Part shown: positions 42,998 to 52,152 of the stretch, piece after piece
How positions within the stretch are numbered: the first letter of the stretch is position 1
How the letters are laid out: each line of letters opens with the position of its first letter
Origin: OMII01 sp947467385
GTDB taxonomy: Bacteria > Bdellovibrionota_C > UBA2361 > OMII01
Direction of reading: 5' to 3'
Assembly: GCA_044360075.1 (NCBI GenBank)
Contig: JBIKLA010000009.1
Location: 54,728 to 118,727 of the forward strand
DNA: 64,000 nt
Translations under genes and position numbers: made by a program
Notes under the pieces: generated by a model
Told to the model about the DNA's origin: nothing
The model's input: the letters and a program-made list of their open reading frames with translations, nothing else
The model's database searches: none

Positions 42998-43789
42998 CTA
43001 GAAAAGCCCCTTGGGGCTGGCGGTCATGACCTCGTGTCCACTCTCGGTGACGAGAACCGTGTGCTCCCACTGGGCCGAAAGCTGGCCATCCGCTGTGCGC
43101 ACCGTCCAGCCATCCACCTTTGAAAGGGCTGTCTTCGGGCTGCCCACATTTATCATCGGCTCAATCGTGAACGTCATTCCTGGCCGAATAAGGTCGCCGG
43201 TCCCGCGCTTGCCCACATGCACCACCTGGGGAGCCTCATGAAACTCGCGGCCCAAACCGTGCCCGGTGTACTCGCGCACAATTCCGTAGCCGCGCTTCGT
43301 TCCCTTAATGAATTCCTGGATCGCGGCCCCAATATCCCCGATCCGTTTCCCGGGGCGAACCTCTCGGATCGCAAGCATGAGGGCCTCGCGGGTTGTGTGG
43401 ACGAGGTCACGCGCCTCCTGCGAGCACGCATCCTCTCCGCCGACAAAGAACATGCGGCTTGAGTCGCCGTGAAACCCGTTCTTGAACGAGGTGACATCGA
43501 CGTTCACGATGTCACCCTCCTTAAGGATGACGAAGGGCGCGGGAATGCCGTGACAGATGACGTCATTCGGGGAGACGCACACCGATTTGGGGAACCCCTT
43601 GTAATTGAGCGGCGATGGGATGGCCCCCATCTCCGCAGTCCGGCGATGCACAAAGGTATTGATCTCCTCGGTGCTAATGCCGGGCCGGATAACGGCTTCG
43701 ACTTCGTCCAGAATAGTGGCGGTTACCCGGCACGCCTCGCGCATGAGCTCGATCTCCTGCGCCGTTTTTATCGTAATTCTCTCTACCAC
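42998..43789 (-). CDS. map: Methionine aminopeptidase, type I
   Basis: Removes the initiator Met. Metal ligands can be placed in VNVDVTSFKNGFHGDSSRMF (two Asp), GHGLGREFHEAP (His), FTIEPMIN (Glu) and QWEHTVLVTE (Glu). 263 residues. The last codons form an AGCCCC/GGGGCT hairpin followed by TTTTC, which may terminate transcription within the stop region. Upstream gene is the EVE protein, 10 bp away. Confidence 0.95.
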   Translation of the reverse strand: MVERITIKTAQEIELMREACRVTATILDEVEAVIRPGISTEEINTFVHRRTAEMGAIPSPLNYKGFPKSVCVSPNDVICHGIPAPFVILKEGDIVNVDVTSFKNGFHGDSSRMFFVGGEDACSQEARDLVHTTREALMLAIREVRPGKRIGDIGAAIQEFIKGTKRGYGIVREYTGHGLGREFHEAPQVVHVGKRGTGDLIRPGMTFTIEPMINVGSPKTALSKVDGWTVRTADGQLSAQWEHTVLVTESGHEVMTASPKGLF

Positions 43790-43799
43790 AGGACCCGCG

Positions 43800-44252
43800 C
43801 TACTCTGCTAATGAAACAATCGACGTGAAGTGCTTTTCAGAAACCGGAATAACGCTCAGCCGGCTGCCTTTCTGAAGCAGCAGGAGTCCGCTCAATCCCT
43901 TCTCCGCCCGCAGCTCTTCGAGCGGCACGATACGATGAAGTTTCCTGAGAAACTTAATCTCGGGGCAGAACCATCGGGGAGCTTCCTTCGTTGACTTCTC
44001 GTCGAAGTACTCGCTGCGAGGATCGAACTGGGTCTTATCCGGCGCGGCAGCCTTGAGCACCGCCGCCGTGCCAACCACCCCCGGCGGCTCTGCGTTAGAG
44101 TGGTACACCAGCACATGGTCACCGATCTTCATCTCACGCAGATAGTTACGCGCCTGGTAGTTACGCACACCCGTCCAGTCCGTCGAGCGGTCCCTCTTGA
44201 GGTCGTCTATGGAGTACACGTCGGGTTCGGTTTTGACGAGCCAAAATGCCAT
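43800..44252 (-). CDS. EVE-domain protein
   Basis: Single EVE (PUA-like) domain of 150 residues: FWLVKTEPDVYSIDDL, WTGVRNYQARNYLREMKIGD, VLVYHSNAEPPGVVG and RWFCPEIKFLRKLHRIVPLEEL. EVE domains bind modified bases in DNA or RNA; stand-alone members (YciO/thymocyte nuclear protein 1-like) are widespread with unknown role. ATG 44252 is chosen; the frame continues upstream to 44288 without family similarity. Probably in an operon with map. Confidence 0.9.
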   Translation of the reverse strand: MAFWLVKTEPDVYSIDDLKRDRSTDWTGVRNYQARNYLREMKIGDHVLVYHSNAEPPGVVGTAAVLKAAAPDKTQFDPRSEYFDEKSTKEAPRWFCPEIKFLRKLHRIVPLEELRAEKGLSGLLLLQKGSRLSVIPVSEKHFTSIVSLAE

Positions 44253-44319
44253 GGCCAGCATTGTCCAGCGGAGTGCGAAAGGTTGCAAGTGCTCGAGGGC
44301 GCAAATCAGGCGGCAAAAG

Positions 44320-45078
44320 CTACGACTGGCGCATCACTATCTGCCTAATCCCCTGAAAACCGGGGTTGGGGAGCTTGACTCGGGCCGTCCGGCTTCCGAT
44401 CTGCGCCAAGGCGTTCGCGTCCGAGAACGTGAAGAGGTGAAATTGCGTCTTGGGCCAGGTTTTCTTGAAGTACTCGCTTGAGTCCATGTAGGCGAGGTCG
44501 AACGCCCGGAATCCGTACGTCTCAACCAGCTCACGGATGACCAGCTTCTGGTTCGGAGTCTTGTCGAGCCGGCTTGGAATGGCGATTCCGCCGAACTCGT
44601 CGAGCGCCTTGAGAATCTCGGTGAGCGGCCTGGTCACAAGATAGTCGCGCTTGGCAGATTCGCTGTTCGGTACGCCGAGAGCCCGCAGGAAGGCATTGAT
44701 GCGCTCCGCCGTGGTTGACTCCTCAAAGAGGCATGACATGACGACATCGTCGCAATTTCCCACGCGGCACCGGATCGACACCCCTGGAATGACGGTCAAC
44801 GGTGAGCCCTTGGCGGCCGAGACCATGCGGTCAACGAAGTCCGCGCTGAAGAGATCAGTAATAGCAATAACGTCAAGGCCCTTCACCTTGGCCAGGCGCA
44901 CGATCGCAGGCGCAGAGTCGAGTCCGTCAATCCCGAGGTACCCTCGTGACGCCGGGCTCTTGATGCGCAGGTCCAGGGTATAGCTCTTTGATCGCGTACG
45001 CGTCTTTTCAACCTGCCCCGCGAGGGATGCCCCTGTTGACGTGTCGTTTATAGCTGCGTCTTTCTTCGGGCGTGCCAT
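44320..45078 (-). CDS. Degenerate PHP-domain protein
   Basis: The backbone follows the PHP metallophosphatase pattern: TLDLRIKSPASRG where active members have DLHIHSxxS, GLDVIAITDLFS where TDHN is usual, and TVIPGVSIRCRVGN where the metal-binding Glu is normally in PGVEI. So several of the metal ligands (both His of motif I, the His of motif II, the Glu of motif III) are replaced. 252 residues from ATG 45078, which has AAGGA 11 bases upstream. It is likely a non-catalytic scaffold or binding protein. Co-directional with a coiled-coil protein 34 bp upstream. Confidence 0.75.
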   Translation of the reverse strand: MARPKKDAAINDTSTGASLAGQVEKTRTRSKSYTLDLRIKSPASRGYLGIDGLDSAPAIVRLAKVKGLDVIAITDLFSADFVDRMVSAAKGSPLTVIPGVSIRCRVGNCDDVVMSCLFEESTTAERINAFLRALGVPNSESAKRDYLVTRPLTEILKALDEFGGIAIPSRLDKTPNQKLVIRELVETYGFRAFDLAYMDSSEYFKKTWPKTQFHLFTFSDANALAQIGSRTARVKLPNPGFQGIRQIVMRQS

Positions 45079-45112
45079 AGCGTTGTGTCCTTGCGGTAAG
45101 TACAGCCGTGCA

Positions 45113-45607
45113 CTACTTGGAACTTGAGCGGATATTTTCGCGGAGCTTGCGCCCCTGCTCTTCTGCGGCTTCCTTGCTTTCGCCTTGCCGTTTTTGCGCA
45201 TTGCCGGCATCGCTCACGTCCAGGAGCTCGCGCAGCATGGTCTTAAGCGCGCCGACCTGTATCTCAAGCCGACCGATGTCGCTCGACGTTGGTATGCTGC
45301 CAAACATTGAAAGCACCCGGTCAACTTTTGTGAGGAGCCCTGTTACCTTCGAAGCGAGGAGATCGACCCGGCTCTCAAGCAGCCGCAGGTCGGCGGTTGT
45401 GGCTATGCCCATCATGCGCGTCACGGTTGCAGCGCTAACCTCGACCCGCGGCCCATCAGTCACCGTGCCACCGGTTGCGACGGCAGCCGCCGGAGACCCG
45501 GCCGCTGCCGGAGATCCGAGCGGCACTTCAGCCGCGGCTTGGCCAGATGTTGCCTCTTCGCGCTGAGGCTCCACATCACGCGTCAATGTTGGCGTATCGC
45601 TGTCCAT
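45113..45607 (-). CDS. Hypothetical coiled-coil protein
   Basis: 164 residues. The first 50 are Ala/Pro/Gly-rich with a repeated GSPAAA; residues about 65-125 form a predicted coiled coil (LRLLESRVDLLASKVTGLL, IGRLEIQVGALKTMLREL), and the end is highly charged (KRQGESKEAAEEQGRK). Ribosome-binding site AGAGGGA before ATG. No family recognised. Probably expressed with the PHP-like gene. Confidence 0.65.
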   Translation of the reverse strand: MDSDTPTLTRDVEPQREEATSGQAAAEVPLGSPAAAGSPAAAVATGGTVTDGPRVEVSAATVTRMMGIATTADLRLLESRVDLLASKVTGLLTKVDRVLSMFGSIPTSSDIGRLEIQVGALKTMLRELLDVSDAGNAQKRQGESKEAAEEQGRKLRENIRSSSK

Positions 45608-45758
45608 TCAGATCCCTCTTAACAGTAGCGTCACTGACCACTGCACATTTCGGAAGGACGGCTTCGGGTGCGCTTACCGACACCAGGCCAAAGGCGCTCG
45701 CCCCCCTTCCAACGAGTTAAGATGAAATGAAAAGAGCAAAGGGTTCGAGAGCCGTATG

Positions 45759-47144
45759 CTATCTGCGCCGGCTAGGAGTGGCATTACCAGCCTGAATATA
45801 TTCAGGTTTTTCGGCATTGGGTTGTGCCGGCATCTCCCTGGGCTTAATCGCGACACGGGCTATGCGATGCTTATGAACCTCCACGACCAGGAAGACCCAT
45901 CCCCCAGACTCGAGGGACTCGCCCTCCCCCGGCAAGCGTCCGAGGTGGGACATGATGAAGCCCGCTACCGTCTCGTAGTCGCCCTCCGGCACCTCGACAT
46001 TGTAGTCCGCCTTGAGGCTGTCAATCGAAAGGATGCCATCGACGAAGAGCGATCCCTGATGCTTGATCGCAAGCTTCCCGCGCTCGATGGGTGAGTCGAA
46101 TTCGTCGAAAATCTCGCCAACGATCTCCTCCACGAGGTCCTCAAGGGTCACGATGCCATCAACGCCTCCGTGCTCGTTAAGGACCACCGCGAGGTGTATC
46201 CCCTGCTGCCTGAGCTCTCGCAGAAGCTCGCTTACGGATTTGGTGTTCGGGACAAAATGTGCAGGTCGCACGTACGTGCGCCAGTCAACACCAGCGAGCG
46301 AGCGGCCGACGAACGGAAAGAGGTCCTTGGCCAAGAGCATGCCGCGCACATCGTCGAGATCCCGCCCACACACGAGGACGCGTGACACACCCTCGTGGGT
46401 GAAGATATTCACGATATCTGTGGCGGGCACGTGCTCACCGACCCATACCACCTCGCTTCGCGGCGTCATAACTTCGCGCGTAATCCGGTCGGATAGCTCT
46501 ACAACGCCCTCAAGCAGGGCCTGCTCTTCCCTCTCAATAGTTCCTTTTTCGGAGCTCATCTTGACGATCTCGCTCAGGTCGTCAGCTGACACCGCAATCT
46601 CGCGCTCATTTGTGACTTCGAGGTTGAATCGGTTGAGGACGCGCCCTACGGCCCTGTGAGCGAACACAAGGATTGGGCCGAAGACAGAAAAGACGGCAGA
46701 CAATGGCCATGCCACCCCACACAGCGTCTTCTCTGGGTGCTGCAGCGACACGGCCTTCGCAACCTGCACAAGAACGAGCAGGCCAGAGATCACTGCCACA
46801 ACCACGGCTACCACGAAAGCGAACGATAGAGAGCGCAGCGCAATGCCCTCTGCGCTGGCAAGAGAAGCCGCCGACCGCACAAACACGGCGAGAGCGAAGC
46901 CGGCGGAGATGGAAGAAAGCAGCCGGCCAAATTGCGTGCAGAGCAAGTACTGATCGGGCTGGGCAAGTATCGCCAGTGCCCGCCCCGCGCGGGGGCACTG
47001 CTCCTTCAGTTCCTCCAGCCGTGCCGTGCGGCTGCGGGCGATGGCGAGTGAGGCCGCGATGAAAAAGATGTAGCACACCGACGCAACAGCAACCGGAACA
47101 GCGGCGACTGCAAGCATCCATGCGCTCTCAGGAGTCACATTCAT
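45759..47144 (-). CDS. CNNM/CorC-type membrane protein with CBS pair
   Basis: HlyC/CorC family (magnesium and cobalt efflux or related transport). Residues 1-185 hold four hydrophobic segments (DUF21/CNNM membrane domain), then two CBS domains (about 215-335; VMTPRSEVVWV and LAVVLNEHGGVDGIVTLEDLVEEIVGEI) and a C-terminal CorC_HlyC transporter-associated domain (VDGILSIDSLKADYNVEVPE). 461 residues. Gene stands alone. Confidence 0.88.
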   Translation of the reverse strand: MNVTPESAWMLAVAAVPVAVASVCYIFFIAASLAIARSRTARLEELKEQCPRAGRALAILAQPDQYLLCTQFGRLLSSISAGFALAVFVRSAASLASAEGIALRSLSFAFVVAVVVAVISGLLVLVQVAKAVSLQHPEKTLCGVAWPLSAVFSVFGPILVFAHRAVGRVLNRFNLEVTNEREIAVSADDLSEIVKMSSEKGTIEREEQALLEGVVELSDRITREVMTPRSEVVWVGEHVPATDIVNIFTHEGVSRVLVCGRDLDDVRGMLLAKDLFPFVGRSLAGVDWRTYVRPAHFVPNTKSVSELLRELRQQGIHLAVVLNEHGGVDGIVTLEDLVEEIVGEIFDEFDSPIERGKLAIKHQGSLFVDGILSIDSLKADYNVEVPEGDYETVAGFIMSHLGRLPGEGESLESGGWVFLVVEVHKHRIARVAIKPREMPAQPNAEKPEYIQAGNATPSRRR

Positions 47145-47474
47145 CGATACCTGCCTTGCTAGCGAGCGTTAGAAATTGAACGAACCCTGTTCCGGAGCCG
47201 GCGAACGGGGAGGTTTGTGTTGCGGATTGCGGGAGGCACAATGCCCATAGGTTATCTCTTTATTGTCTGGGTCCATGGAGGGGCGTGTCAACGAATGCTT
47301 ACCAGGTAATTAAACTACAGCATTTCAGATGGTTAGGCGCCTTAATAAGGCTGCTAACGTCTGCCTGAGACCACGCTCACGGCTATAACAACCATCAGGC
47401 AGCCCCCCTGTTACAACCCCTCTGATCCATTAAGACCGCTGGTGCGATCAAACCGATGCGTCTAGTTTAGTGTC
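47145..47474. other. Intergenic region of 330 bp between divergent genes
   Basis: No gene. CTGCCTGA (47361-47368) and TCAGGCAG (47395-47402) form an 8-bp inverted repeat. A TAGTTT box stands close to the ATG at 47475. No operator family recognised. Confidence 0.5.
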
Positions 47475-49664
47475 ATGAATGCGACACGCGAAATAATGTG
47501 GAATGTCAACACCCTGCCTAATGTTGTGGGCCTCTATGGGCTGCTCGTTGTGGCGCTGGTTATAGGGCTCAACGGGGTGTTAAGGCGGGCTGAGCTGTGG
47601 CGCAGCGGTACCCCTTCGCCCGAGTACTCGGGCCACTGGATGTGGCGGCTCGACAACCTGATCCAGTGTGGCGTGTTCCACAAGAAGGTGGCTCGCGGCC
47701 CCAGCGGACCTGCAATCGCTCACCTGCTCGTATACCTTGGGTTCCTGGTGCTGCTCTTCACCACGACGATGGTCTTCATCCACCACGATCTCGGCATCAA
47801 GATCTACCAGGGCCAGTTCTACCTGTACGTAACGATGCTTAGCGACATCTTCGGCATCCTGCTGCTCGGCGGCATCCTGTACTTCGGATACAGGCGCTTT
47901 ATTGAGCATGCAGATGCCGTCAGCAACTCGCCGAATGACGTGTTCATCCTCGCGATGCTCGCGGTCCTCGTGGTGCAGGGATTTGTCCTTGAGGGCCTTC
48001 GCATCCACGTCACGCATGACCCGTGGGCACTCTACTCCCCAATTGGCTGGCTCTTCGCAAAAGCCGGCTGGTTTCTCCCCGACTCGCAGGCAAAGCTTCT
48101 GCATTTCGTGACCTGGTGGTTCCACACCCTGACGGTATACGCATTTGTGGCACTCTTTCCCTACACAAAGTTCTTTCACATGATGACGAGCCCGTTAAAC
48201 CTCTTCTTTGCGCCGACAGCCCGGCCGAAGGGGGCCCTGCCTTTCATCGGAGACCTTGAGAAGATGATGGAGAGCGGAGAGGAATTCTCGCTTGGTCTCG
48301 GCACCATCAAGGACTACACTTGGAAGGGGCTGCTCGACCTCGACGCGTGCACCCAGTGCGGCCGCTGCCAAGAGGTGTGCCCTGCATACCTTTCAGGCAA
48401 GCCCCTGTCGCCGAAGTGGATCATTCTCGACACGCGAAACCATGCCCTGGCTCTTGAGGCAAACGGCCAACTCTCTAGTTCCCGGCTGCCTAAGATCGCC
48501 CAGAAGCTCGACGCCTCGCTCTCGCGCTCGGTTCTCCTGCCCTTTAACAACCTTCGGCCAACCGAAAACGGGTATGACAGCGCGGGCGCATTTCGCTCCT
48601 CGCATGCGAACGTGCAGGCCGCGGTTCGCACCGTGGGCGGCTCGGCTGATGCCAAGATATCTGGGGATGTCATTGATCCGAACGCTTTCTGGAGCTGCAA
48701 CACCTGCATGGCCTGCGTCGAGGCTTGTCCCGTGGGTATCAACCACGTCGATCAGATCGTCGGAAACCGGCGCCACATGACGATGATGGAGGGCCAGCTT
48801 CCGTACGAGGCCCAGAGCACGCTGCGCTCGATTGAGAGCCGCCTCAATCCGTACGGCCCCCAGGAGGACCGGATCAAGTGGCTTGAGGGGCTGAACGTCC
48901 CTGTGCTCAAGCCTGGCGACTCAGTGGACTACCTGTACTGGGTCGGCTGCGTGTCGGCGTTCGATCCGCGCAAGCAGAAGATCGCAAAGTCGCTCGTGTC
49001 GATAATGCACAAGGCGGGACTCTCTTTCGGCGTGCTTGGGTCGGTTGAGGGCTGCACCGGCGATCCCGCGCGGCGACTCGGCGAGGAGAACCTCTTTCAG
49101 ACCTTGGCTAAGCAGAACATTGAGCTGCTCAAGTCAGTTTCGTTTAAGTTCCTCGTCGCCAACTGCCCGCACTGCTTCAACACTATCAAGAACGAGTACC
49201 CGCAGTTCGGGAATCTCGGCGAGGGCCGCAAACCGGAGATAATTCATCACTCCGTCCTCCTCAAGCGCCTCCTGGCTGAGGATAAACTTTTGCTCAAGGA
49301 CGGCGACCTTAAGGATGTTACCTTCCACGATCCTTGCTACCTCGGGCGCTACAACGACGAGTACGATGCGCCGCGCTCAACACTCAAGGCGGTGAAGGGC
49401 CTACGGATCATCGAAATGGAGCGGAGCCGGGAGAAGGGGCTGTGCTGCGGCGCCGGCGGCGGGCATTTCTGGATGGATCTCAAGATCGGTGAACGGGTAA
49501 ACTCCATTCGAGCCACTGAAGCTGCCGGCACAGGGGCATCGACGGTCGCTACTGCGTGCCCTTTCTGTATGCAGATGATGGAGGATGGGGTTAAAATGAC
49601 CGGAAATGAGCAGCGGCTCGATGTCCGGGATATCGCTGAGATCATAGCTGAGAGGCTTCAATGA
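47475..49664 (+). CDS. Membrane Fe-S oxidoreductase, probable ETF:menaquinone oxidoreductase (EMO type)
   Basis: 729 residues. N-terminal NarI-like part with about six membrane helices and His residues for haem (FVTWWFHTLTVYAF), a bacterial 2[4Fe-4S] domain with CTQCGRCQEVCP and, after a 120-residue spacer, CNTCMACVEACPVG, then two CCG (HdrD-like) domains ending in EKGLCCGAGGGHFWMD and ACPFC. This arrangement is that of DUF224/EMO proteins, which pass electrons from reduced ETF to menaquinone. It overlaps the acyl-CoA dehydrogenase by 4 bp (ATGA), which fits a beta-oxidation role. A glycolate or lactate oxidase subunit would lack the NarI part. Confidence 0.88.
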   Translation: MNATREIMWNVNTLPNVVGLYGLLVVALVIGLNGVLRRAELWRSGTPSPEYSGHWMWRLDNLIQCGVFHKKVARGPSGPAIAHLLVYLGFLVLLFTTTMVFIHHDLGIKIYQGQFYLYVTMLSDIFGILLLGGILYFGYRRFIEHADAVSNSPNDVFILAMLAVLVVQGFVLEGLRIHVTHDPWALYSPIGWLFAKAGWFLPDSQAKLLHFVTWWFHTLTVYAFVALFPYTKFFHMMTSPLNLFFAPTARPKGALPFIGDLEKMMESGEEFSLGLGTIKDYTWKGLLDLDACTQCGRCQEVCPAYLSGKPLSPKWIILDTRNHALALEANGQLSSSRLPKIAQKLDASLSRSVLLPFNNLRPTENGYDSAGAFRSSHANVQAAVRTVGGSADAKISGDVIDPNAFWSCNTCMACVEACPVGINHVDQIVGNRRHMTMMEGQLPYEAQSTLRSIESRLNPYGPQEDRIKWLEGLNVPVLKPGDSVDYLYWVGCVSAFDPRKQKIAKSLVSIMHKAGLSFGVLGSVEGCTGDPARRLGEENLFQTLAKQNIELLKSVSFKFLVANCPHCFNTIKNEYPQFGNLGEGRKPEIIHHSVLLKRLLAEDKLLLKDGDLKDVTFHDPCYLGRYNDEYDAPRSTLKAVKGLRIIEMERSREKGLCCGAGGGHFWMDLKIGERVNSIRATEAAGTGASTVATACPFCMQMMEDGVKMTGNEQRLDVRDIAEIIAERLQ

Positions 49665-50806
49665 AGGCTGCCCCCTACTACGCTGAGCACGAGAATTTTA
49701 TCGATGCGGTATCCAAGCTGTGCGAGCGCGAATTGGCTCCGCACCTTTCCTCTTGGGAGAAGGCGGAGCACTTCCCTAATGACGTTTTTACTACCCTGGG
49801 AAGCCAGGGGTACCTCGGGCTCCTGATATCAGAGGAGTACGGCGGGAGCGGCGGTGACTACAAGCTAGCCGGAGCGTGGTGTGAAGTCTTCGGAGAGCTC
49901 GCGTCCGTTGGGTTGACCGTCGCCGTCAACATGCACTCGCTTGTCATCAGCCATGCCCTTGAGCGCTTCGGCACGCCTGCGGCTAAAAGCGCGTGGCTGC
50001 CAAAGGCAGTGGCAGGCGAGGCCATCGGGGCCTACGCCTTCACGGAGCCCGGCGCGGGGAGCGACCTGGCGCGCATTCGCACCGTAGCGACTCGGCGCGG
50101 TGATCGCTGGGTCATCAACGGCTCAAAGACCTTCATCACGAACGGCGCTCGGGCGGATTTTATCCTCGTGCTCACAAAGACCGATCCCAAAGCGGGCTAC
50201 GGCGGCTTTACGACTTTCGTCGTCGACACGAAGAGCAAAGGCTTCAAGGTTTCCAAGAAGCTTCACAAGCTGGGCTGGCACGCCTCTGACACGGCCGAGC
50301 TGGTTTTTGAGGATGTGGAGGTGGACGACTCGTGCATCCTTGGGAAGCTAGGCGAGGGGTGGACCCAAGCCGCCTCTAACCTAAATTGGGAGCGGCTGAT
50401 GCTCACCCTCACGTCCCTTGCGGGAGCGCGCCAGTGCCTTGAGTCCTCCATTACGTACGCGGGCCAGCGCGAGGCATTCGGCAAGAAGATCGAGTCCTTT
50501 CCGGTCATTCAGCGCTATATCAGCGAGATGCGCCGCAAGATCCTATTAGGCGAGAGCCTTGCCCACAGGGCGCTCGACGTACTGTGCGCGGGTGGTGACT
50601 GCCGAACACTCGTGGCGATGGCGAAAAGGATGCTGTGCGATGATGCCGTCTGGATAGCAGACAAGGCGATCCAGGTGCATGGAGGATATGGCTATACGAC
50701 CGAGTTTCTTCCTGAGCGTTGGTGGCGAGATCTCCGGCTGATGCCGATTGGAGGAGGCACGAGCGAGATCATGGCGAACATCATCATTAAGGAGCTGAGC
50801 AAGTAA
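49661..50806 (+). CDS. Acyl-CoA dehydrogenase
   Basis: FAD enzyme that introduces the alpha-beta double bond in acyl-CoA. AYAFTEPGAGSDLARI (signature 1), INGSKTFITNG, GWHASDTAELVFEDVEV and, near the C-terminus, QVHGGYGYTTEFLPERWWRDLRLMPIGGGTSE (signature 2; the catalytic Glu is expected in the GGYGY region's downstream helix). 381 residues, typical. Coupled by ATGA overlap to the EMO-type gene, whose product would reoxidise its ETF partner; no etfAB is in the window. Confidence 0.94.
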   Translation: MKAAPYYAEHENFIDAVSKLCERELAPHLSSWEKAEHFPNDVFTTLGSQGYLGLLISEEYGGSGGDYKLAGAWCEVFGELASVGLTVAVNMHSLVISHALERFGTPAAKSAWLPKAVAGEAIGAYAFTEPGAGSDLARIRTVATRRGDRWVINGSKTFITNGARADFILVLTKTDPKAGYGGFTTFVVDTKSKGFKVSKKLHKLGWHASDTAELVFEDVEVDDSCILGKLGEGWTQAASNLNWERLMLTLTSLAGARQCLESSITYAGQREAFGKKIESFPVIQRYISEMRRKILLGESLAHRALDVLCAGGDCRTLVAMAKRMLCDDAVWIADKAIQVHGGYGYTTEFLPERWWRDLRLMPIGGGTSEIMANIIIKELSK

Positions 50807-51109
50807 CAGTCAGCCGTGCCCTACTGGGGTGGCCTCCCCGTATGTCCCGAGCATAACCGGTCTTTTTGGCAAACACTGCCTTAGCATTCCCAAAAAGCCC
50901 AAAACCGACAGGCTCCGCATTTCGCCCTAGACTAAGCAGGCGTGCTCCTTTAGACTCTGTTTCGCGCTTGAATCTTATTCTGTCCTTTCTTCTGCCGGAC
51001 CTTCGGAACCCCGCCCAACTTTTCATGGGCCACAACACAAACTAAACCATCGCACAGGAGCTTCTGGCTTCGCCTTAGTTTTCGTGCGCTGATATGGAGT
51101 GGTACCCCC
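50807..51109. other. Intergenic region of 303 bp, no gene recognised
   Basis: Lower G+C than its neighbours, with small CT-rich stretches. No hairpin with a T run was found after the dehydrogenase. No promoter of good quality noted. Confidence 0.4.
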
Positions 51110-52111
51110 ATGAGAACCCCGTCCCCATCGGCTAAGCCGATCTCGTACTCTTCGCGTCCGGGCCCAATCGAAGATTTCGTCAAGCAGCACAACGTGCGCT
51201 ACGCAGGCTGGGATTTCGACGGCACCATCGCCGACACCGAGCGCCTACACCGAGCCATCTGCAGGGCCGCGCTAAGCGAACTAGGGGGAGGGCAGCTGAT
51301 CTCGGACCGTGCCTGGAACAGCGATCTTTTTCGCTCTGCCTTCAACCTTCCTGCAGATGAGACGAACCGCAAGCTAGCGAGCGGGCTGCGCGAGTACAGC
51401 GAAAACATGTTCCAGTCGGCCCTCGCCGCGTCGCTTCGGTCCTTGGTGCCATTTCGCGGCGATGCGGCCGAAACCGTTGCAAGAGCTATCTCGGCGAAGC
51501 GAGATGAGCTGGCGCGGTTTTACCAAACAAACGTTTCGCTCACCTCAGATCCAGAGCCTGGCGTAAAGCCGAGGCTTGAGATACCCGGTACAGTCACGGC
51601 GGAGAACGCCTCTGAGGCGCAGCGCCTCAACCTGCTTCGCCCCGTCAAGGTTGAGATGTACAGCTACGTGCGCGAGACCATCGACTCACTCGAAGCCATG
51701 GGCATTCAACAGGGGGTGTGCACGTCAAGCGCAAGGTCGTTCGTTGAGCCGCTCCTGATCAAGTTTCGGATACTTGGGAAGTTCGATGGGCTCGTGTTCG
51801 CTGGATGCGTTCCGGCCGGACACCATAAGCCGGAGCCCCTACCGTGGCGCCTCCTCAAGGCGCGCATAGTCACGGGCAATACAAACCCGCAAACGCTGCC
51901 GCACACAGATGACATGATCCATTTCGAGAACAGCGCCGGAGGTGCCCTCTCAGCCCTTCGCGCTGGCAGGGGGCCCACGATCGTCAAGGCCGAGAACGAC
52001 GCTTCAATCTCGGGGAAGATCCAGAGCAAGCTCTCGCAGCATGGCCCGGAAAACGTACTCGGCAAAGCACTCGTGGTTCCCTGCTTGAGCCGCTTTCACC
52101 GTGAGTTCTGA
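51110..52111 (+). CDS. HAD-superfamily hydrolase
   Basis: Phosphatase-type HAD: motif I GWDFDGTIADTERLHRA near residue 33 (nucleophile Asp and general acid Asp), motif II GVCTSSARSF, motif III lysine in AGHHKPEPLPWRLL and motif IV TDDMIHFENSAGGA (slightly unusual spacing). The cap between motifs I and II is large (about 150 residues). 333 residues; the first 30 look non-conserved. Substrate unknown. Start ATG 51110 has GGAG 14 bases upstream, further than usual. Confidence 0.82.
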   Translation: MRTPSPSAKPISYSSRPGPIEDFVKQHNVRYAGWDFDGTIADTERLHRAICRAALSELGGGQLISDRAWNSDLFRSAFNLPADETNRKLASGLREYSENMFQSALAASLRSLVPFRGDAAETVARAISAKRDELARFYQTNVSLTSDPEPGVKPRLEIPGTVTAENASEAQRLNLLRPVKVEMYSYVRETIDSLEAMGIQQGVCTSSARSFVEPLLIKFRILGKFDGLVFAGCVPAGHHKPEPLPWRLLKARIVTGNTNPQTLPHTDDMIHFENSAGGALSALRAGRGPTIVKAENDASISGKIQSKLSQHGPENVLGKALVVPCLSRFHREF

Positions 52112-52152
52112 CGCGATCGAAGCCCTTTAGTGCCGTGAGTATCAGCCTCGAG

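Noticed and set aside
42998..43020. Intrinsic terminator inside the map stop region
   Set aside because: Only a six-base stem with a two-base loop and four T; too weak to list as a terminator.
47580..48179. 199-codon open frame antisense to the EMO-type gene
   Set aside because: Shadow of a strongly recognised membrane Fe-S protein.
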